In this document: positions 61,616 through 64,000 of the stretch, piece by piece | Position numbering within the stretch: position 1 is the stretch's first letter | How the letters are laid out: every line of letters starts with the position of its first letter | Assembly (NCBI GenBank): GCA_025350055.1 | Contig: JANXYK010000008.1 | Location: 62,001-126,000, forward strand | Direction: 5' to 3' | Origin: Gammaproteobacteria bacterium | GTDB taxonomy: Bacteria > Pseudomonadota > Gammaproteobacteria > Steroidobacterales > Steroidobacteraceae | Length of the DNA stretch: 64,000 nt | Notes under the pieces: generated by a model | Told to the model about the DNA's origin: nothing | Seen by the model: only the letters and a program-made list of their open reading frames with translations | Databases searched by the model: none | Made by a program: the position numbers and the translations under genes

Positions 61616-61942
61616 ATGGAATTCCCGGACGATGCCGATGGTGACGCACTGCGTCGCGTCGAGGCCGATGGCGCGGACATGAGCAACGCGATGGTCATCG
61701 ACTTCACGGTGTTGGCGCCAGACGAGGGCAGTGCGCGGGCTATCGCCGAGCTGGCCGAAGCGCAGGGCTTCGATCCCTCGATTTCGGATGAAGGCGGCAG
61801 CGGCAAGTGGAGCGTGTACTGTTCGAAATCGATGCTGGCGACTCATGTCGGTGTGATCGCTGAACAGGCCGCCTTGAAAGCGCTGGCGGCGCCCAGGGGC
61901 GGGCGCTGCGATGGCTGGGCCACCTTCGGGAATGGCGGCTGA
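61616..61942 (+). CDS. RraB-like (ribonuclease E inhibitor B) domain protein
   Basis: 108 residues from ATG 61616. The sequence EFPDDADGDALRRVEADGADMSNAMVIDFTVLAPDEGSARAIAELAEAQGF follows the RraB family pattern: acidic start, D.LR.L...G.DLS...V.FFV..P and a ferredoxin-like fold with KWSVYCSKSM. RraB proteins bind and moderate RNase E in E. coli; shorter relatives are widespread and not tested. The gene is between the rhomboid gene and the homocysteine methyltransferase, whose start lies inside the end of this frame. An acidic, small cytoplasmic protein. Confidence 0.7.
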   Translation: MEFPDDADGDALRRVEADGADMSNAMVIDFTVLAPDEGSARAIAELAEAQGFDPSISDEGGSGKWSVYCSKSMLATHVGVIAEQAALKALAAPRGGRCDGWATFGNGG

Positions 61943-62882
61943 GCAAAACGGGGCGGCGTTGAACAGCCTCACCTTGCTGGACGGTGGAACCGGCCGCGAA
62001 CTGATGCGCATAGGCGCTCCGTTCCGGCAACCCGAATGGTCGGCCCTGGCGTTGATCGAGGCTCCGGCCTTCGTCTCGCGCGTACACCAGAATTTCATCG
62101 CGGCTGGTGCTGATGTCATCACCACCAACAGCTATGCGCTGGTGCCTTTCCACATCGGTGCCGTACGCTTTGCGCAGCAGGGGCCGGCCCTGATAGCACT
62201 GGCCGGGCGCCTGGCGCGCGAGGCCGCGGATAGCGCGGGCCGCCGCGTTGCGGTTGCAGGCTCGCTGCCGCCGGTCTGCGGCTCCTATCGCGCCGACTGG
62301 TTCGATGCCGCCGTGGCGCGGCCCATACTTTCCACGCTGATCGCGCAGTTGCGTCCCTGCGTCGATCACTGGCAGGCCGAGACCGTGAGCTGCATCGCCG
62401 AAGCCAGACTGGTGCGCGGACTCACCGCAGGCGATGGCAAACCGCTGTGGTTGTCCTTCACGCTGCGCGATGATGCGCCGGCGCGCAGGCTAGAGCCGCA
62501 GCTGCGCTCCGGCGAGCCGGTGCGCGAAGCCGTTGCGGCGGCGATGAGCCTTGGCGCCGAAGCGGTGTTGTTCAACTGCAGCCAGCCCGAGGTCATGGGC
62601 GCTGCCGTCAACGTTGCGGCAGACCGTCGCGCGCGACAGGCGAACGCAACCGGATTGCGCATCGGCGTGTACGCCAATGCCTTCGCGGCTGCCAGCGCAG
62701 GTGCGCAAGGCGAGAACGCCCAGGCCAATGTGGAACTGGATGAGATTCGCGCCGACTTGTCTCCGGACGGCTATCTCGAATGGGTGCGCGACTGGATCGG
62801 TCGCGGTGCACAGATCGTCGGTGGTTGCTGCGGCATCGGGCCGGAGCATATCCGCGCCATTCGTGCTTCAATCGCGACATGA
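61932..62882 (+). CDS. Homocysteine S-methyltransferase family protein
   Basis: About 316 residues from ATG 61932; an in-frame ATG at 61911 would add seven and overlaps the RraB gene more. The family barrel has LLDGGTGRELMR, ADVITTNSYAL, and the zinc cysteines in LFNCSQPEV and GGCCGIGPEHI, which activate homocysteine. MmuM uses S-methylmethionine, and BHMT uses betaine as methyl donor. The Zn site is complete. Betaine as a donor is possible given the choline locus, but the sequence alone does not prove it. It overlaps the following esterase gene by ATGA. Confidence 0.83.
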   Translation: MAAEQNGAALNSLTLLDGGTGRELMRIGAPFRQPEWSALALIEAPAFVSRVHQNFIAAGADVITTNSYALVPFHIGAVRFAQQGPALIALAGRLAREAADSAGRRVAVAGSLPPVCGSYRADWFDAAVARPILSTLIAQLRPCVDHWQAETVSCIAEARLVRGLTAGDGKPLWLSFTLRDDAPARRLEPQLRSGEPVREAVAAAMSLGAEAVLFNCSQPEVMGAAVNVAADRRARQANATGLRIGVYANAFAAASAGAQGENAQANVELDEIRADLSPDGYLEWVRDWIGRGAQIVGGCCGIGPEHIRAIRASIAT

Positions 62883-63580
62883 ATGTAGTCGAGACAAGCA
62901 GCGCCGTCAGCGTTGAACCCGAAGGGCGCGCGAGCGCGGCGGTGGTGTGGCTGCACGGACTGGGCGCCGACGGCTACGATTTCCTGCCCATCGTGTCGCA
63001 GCTGGAGCTGCCAGCCGAATTGGCCGTGCGTTTTGTGTTTCCGCATGCACCGGTACGCCCGGTCACGCTCAATGGCGGTGCAGCGATGCGCGCCTGGTAC
63101 GACCTGCTCGGCCTGGATCGCGCCGCGCAGCAGGATGTGGCGGGTCTGCGTGCTTCCACACAGCTGATGAACGGCCTGATCGACACCCAGGTCGCCGCAG
63201 GAGTTGCGCGCGAGCGCATCGTGGTCGCCGGCTTTTCGCAAGGCGGTGCGCTGGCACTGCACGTGGGGTTGCGCCAGCGCAATGCTCTGGGCGGCATCAT
63301 GGCCCTGTCTGCCTATCTGCCGCTGGCGGCGCAGCTCGAGCAGGAACTGACACCGGCGGGTCACTCGACGCAGGTGCTCATGTGTCACGGCAGTCACGAT
63401 CCGGTGCTGGCGCTGGGGATGGGTAGCCAGGCCTGCACGCAGCTGCGTGCGCTCGGCGTCTCGGTCAGCTGGCATGAATATCCGATGGCCCACGAAGTCT
63501 GTGCCGCCGAGATCCAGGAGATTTCCGGCTGGCTGCGCGCTCGTTGCGCTGCATCCGCGCCTGGCGGCAGTGCGCCATAA
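62879..63580 (+). CDS. Acyl-protein-thioesterase/carboxylesterase-like alpha/beta hydrolase
   Basis: 233 residues from ATG 62879, sharing ATGA with the previous stop. The pattern is that of carboxylesterase 2/phospholipase-carboxylesterase: VVWLHGLGADGYDFLPIV, RFVFPHAP, nucleophile elbow GFSQGGAL, SHDPVL (Asp) and EYPMAHEVC (His). Members cleave short-chain esters or thioesters of acyl groups. The N-terminus is cytoplasmic, with no signal. It is translationally coupled to the methyltransferase gene; no shared pathway is evident. Confidence 0.87.
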   Translation: MNVVETSSAVSVEPEGRASAAVVWLHGLGADGYDFLPIVSQLELPAELAVRFVFPHAPVRPVTLNGGAAMRAWYDLLGLDRAAQQDVAGLRASTQLMNGLIDTQVAAGVARERIVVAGFSQGGALALHVGLRQRNALGGIMALSAYLPLAAQLEQELTPAGHSTQVLMCHGSHDPVLALGMGSQACTQLRALGVSVSWHEYPMAHEVCAAEIQEISGWLRARCAASAPGGSAP

Positions 63581-63781
63581 GTCATGCCGGCTGTTTGCCA
63601 GCGTCGAGGCGCAGGTGGTCATGGTCGAGGGCAGCGTCAAAGGCGACGTGTGTGCCGACAAGTCGGTGGCGGTGCGCGAACATGCGCAGCTGACCGGCAA
63701 CATCCGCGCGCCGCGACCATCGTGGTCGACGGCACGGTGGAGGGCGACCCGCTCGCTGCCGATCGCCACGGAGCGGGGTAA
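63570..63781 (+). pseudogene. Frameshifted bactofilin fragment
   Basis: The segment coding VEAQVVMVEGSVKGDV, then VREHAQLTGNIRAP, has the short beta-helix repeats of bactofilin (polymer-forming cytoskeletal proteins). After about 63714 the pattern continues in another frame as TIVVDGTVEGDPL and ends at TAA 63779-63781. A single-base deletion near 63713-63716 (CCGCG-ACC in place of CCGCGCACC) would restore one frame. The fragment is also too short for a full bactofilin (usually over 100 residues), and its start overlaps the end of the esterase gene. I treat it as a decaying gene. Confidence 0.6.
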
Positions 63782-63784
63782 GAG

Positions 63785-64000
63785 CTAGGGCCGCGCGCCC
63801 TGCGCTGCCGGCGCGGCCTGCGCCTTGATGTTGCGCAGCGACTCGTCGGCAAAAAAGCGCCGCATCATCATCGCCTGCTGCAAACGGCCCTTGCGCACGT
63901 ACATCTGGTGCAGCAGATCCTTGATCACCTCGAGCAGCACGCCAGCGAGCTGATCCTCGATCAGTGGAATGCTCGGGTGCGGGTCGTTGTCGGTGCCAAA
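63785..64000 (-). CDS. Unidentified protein, C-terminal 71 residues only
   Basis: An open frame enters from the right edge and ends at TAG (63785-63787). The visible part is helical: PHPSIPLIEDQLAGVLLEVIKD, then HQMYVRKGRLQQAMMMRRFFADESLRN, then an Ala/Gln/Pro tail. Basic and methionine-rich stretches are notable, but I do not recognise the family. It converges on the bactofilin remnant. Nothing can be said about function. Confidence 0.5.
   Translation of the reverse strand, partial: FGTDNDPHPSIPLIEDQLAGVLLEVIKDLLHQMYVRKGRLQQAMMMRRFFADESLRNIKAQAAPAAQGARP

Noticed and set aside
1-64000. CRISPR array, prophage, integron or insertion sequence
   Set aside because: No regularly spaced repeats, transposase, integrase or phage structural gene was found while reading the window.

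Overview
The window reads as a chromosomal segment of a high-GC gammaproteobacterium that eats dissolved organics. Evidence for this includes the large single-chain purL, the anr/fnr regulator with its four cysteines, and the sirB, DUF1820, rraB and mltF genes. Two TonB-dependent receptors, a TPR-sulfotransferase and many secreted hydrolases recall the Steroidobacter/Nevskia-like groups, but that placement is inference. Gene density is high, almost every start is an ATG/GTG/TTG with a usable Shine-Dalgarno or a 4-bp stop/start overlap, and I see no insertion sequence, prophage or CRISPR array.

Layout. 1-14 kb is a mixed stretch: a SnoaL-like protein (cut by the window edge), a GMC oxidoreductase, a medium-chain dehydrogenase, a stand-alone EF-G paralogue with a good terminator, a secreted M20 peptidase, a RecQ that lacks the winged-helix domain, an MscS-type channel, a type-B carboxylesterase and an S10-type peptidase. 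14-25.7 kb is a catabolic locus for alpha-linked galactosamine or N-acetylgalactosamine sugars. It holds a TonB receptor (divergent), a DMT-type permease, AgaR, AgaZ, AgaS, a BadF/NAGK-type kinase, a lipoprotein amidohydrolase and a GH36 alpha-galactosidase/alpha-GalNAcase. The genes from the permease onward are coupled by overlaps or very short gaps, so they look like one operon. tadA follows with a TTG start overlapping the GH36 stop.

26-31.9 kb has mltF, a tRNA-Ser(CGA), and an anaerobic/nitric-oxide module: a shrunken HemN-like protein, an Fe-S Anr/Fnr regulator and a quinol nitric oxide reductase followed by sirB. Anr-box-like sites lie before the HemN-like gene and before norZ. 31.9-37.4 kb has an orphan T6SS-type FHA protein (TagH-like), a DUF1820 gene and purL.

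37.4-56 kb is dominated by choline/glycine-betaine use. It contains an MttB-family methyltransferase, a BetA-like dehydrogenase, a ChoV-type ATPase, an unusual single-chain binding-protein/permease fusion (ChoX-ChoW), BetB, formate-tetrahydrofolate ligase, a dimethylglycine/sarcosine dehydrogenase-like flavoprotein and a GbdR-like GlxA/AraC regulator. Together they could import choline, oxidise it to betaine, remove methyl groups stepwise and pass one-carbon units to tetrahydrofolate. A TPR-sulfotransferase and a second TonB receptor are inserted in the middle of this set.

56-64 kb has a secreted phosphoesterase with a di-heme peroxidase, a tandem SGNH hydrolase, a rhomboid protease, an RraB-domain protein, a homocysteine S-methyltransferase, an acyl-protein-thioesterase-like esterase, a frameshifted bactofilin remnant and the 3' end of an unidentified gene.
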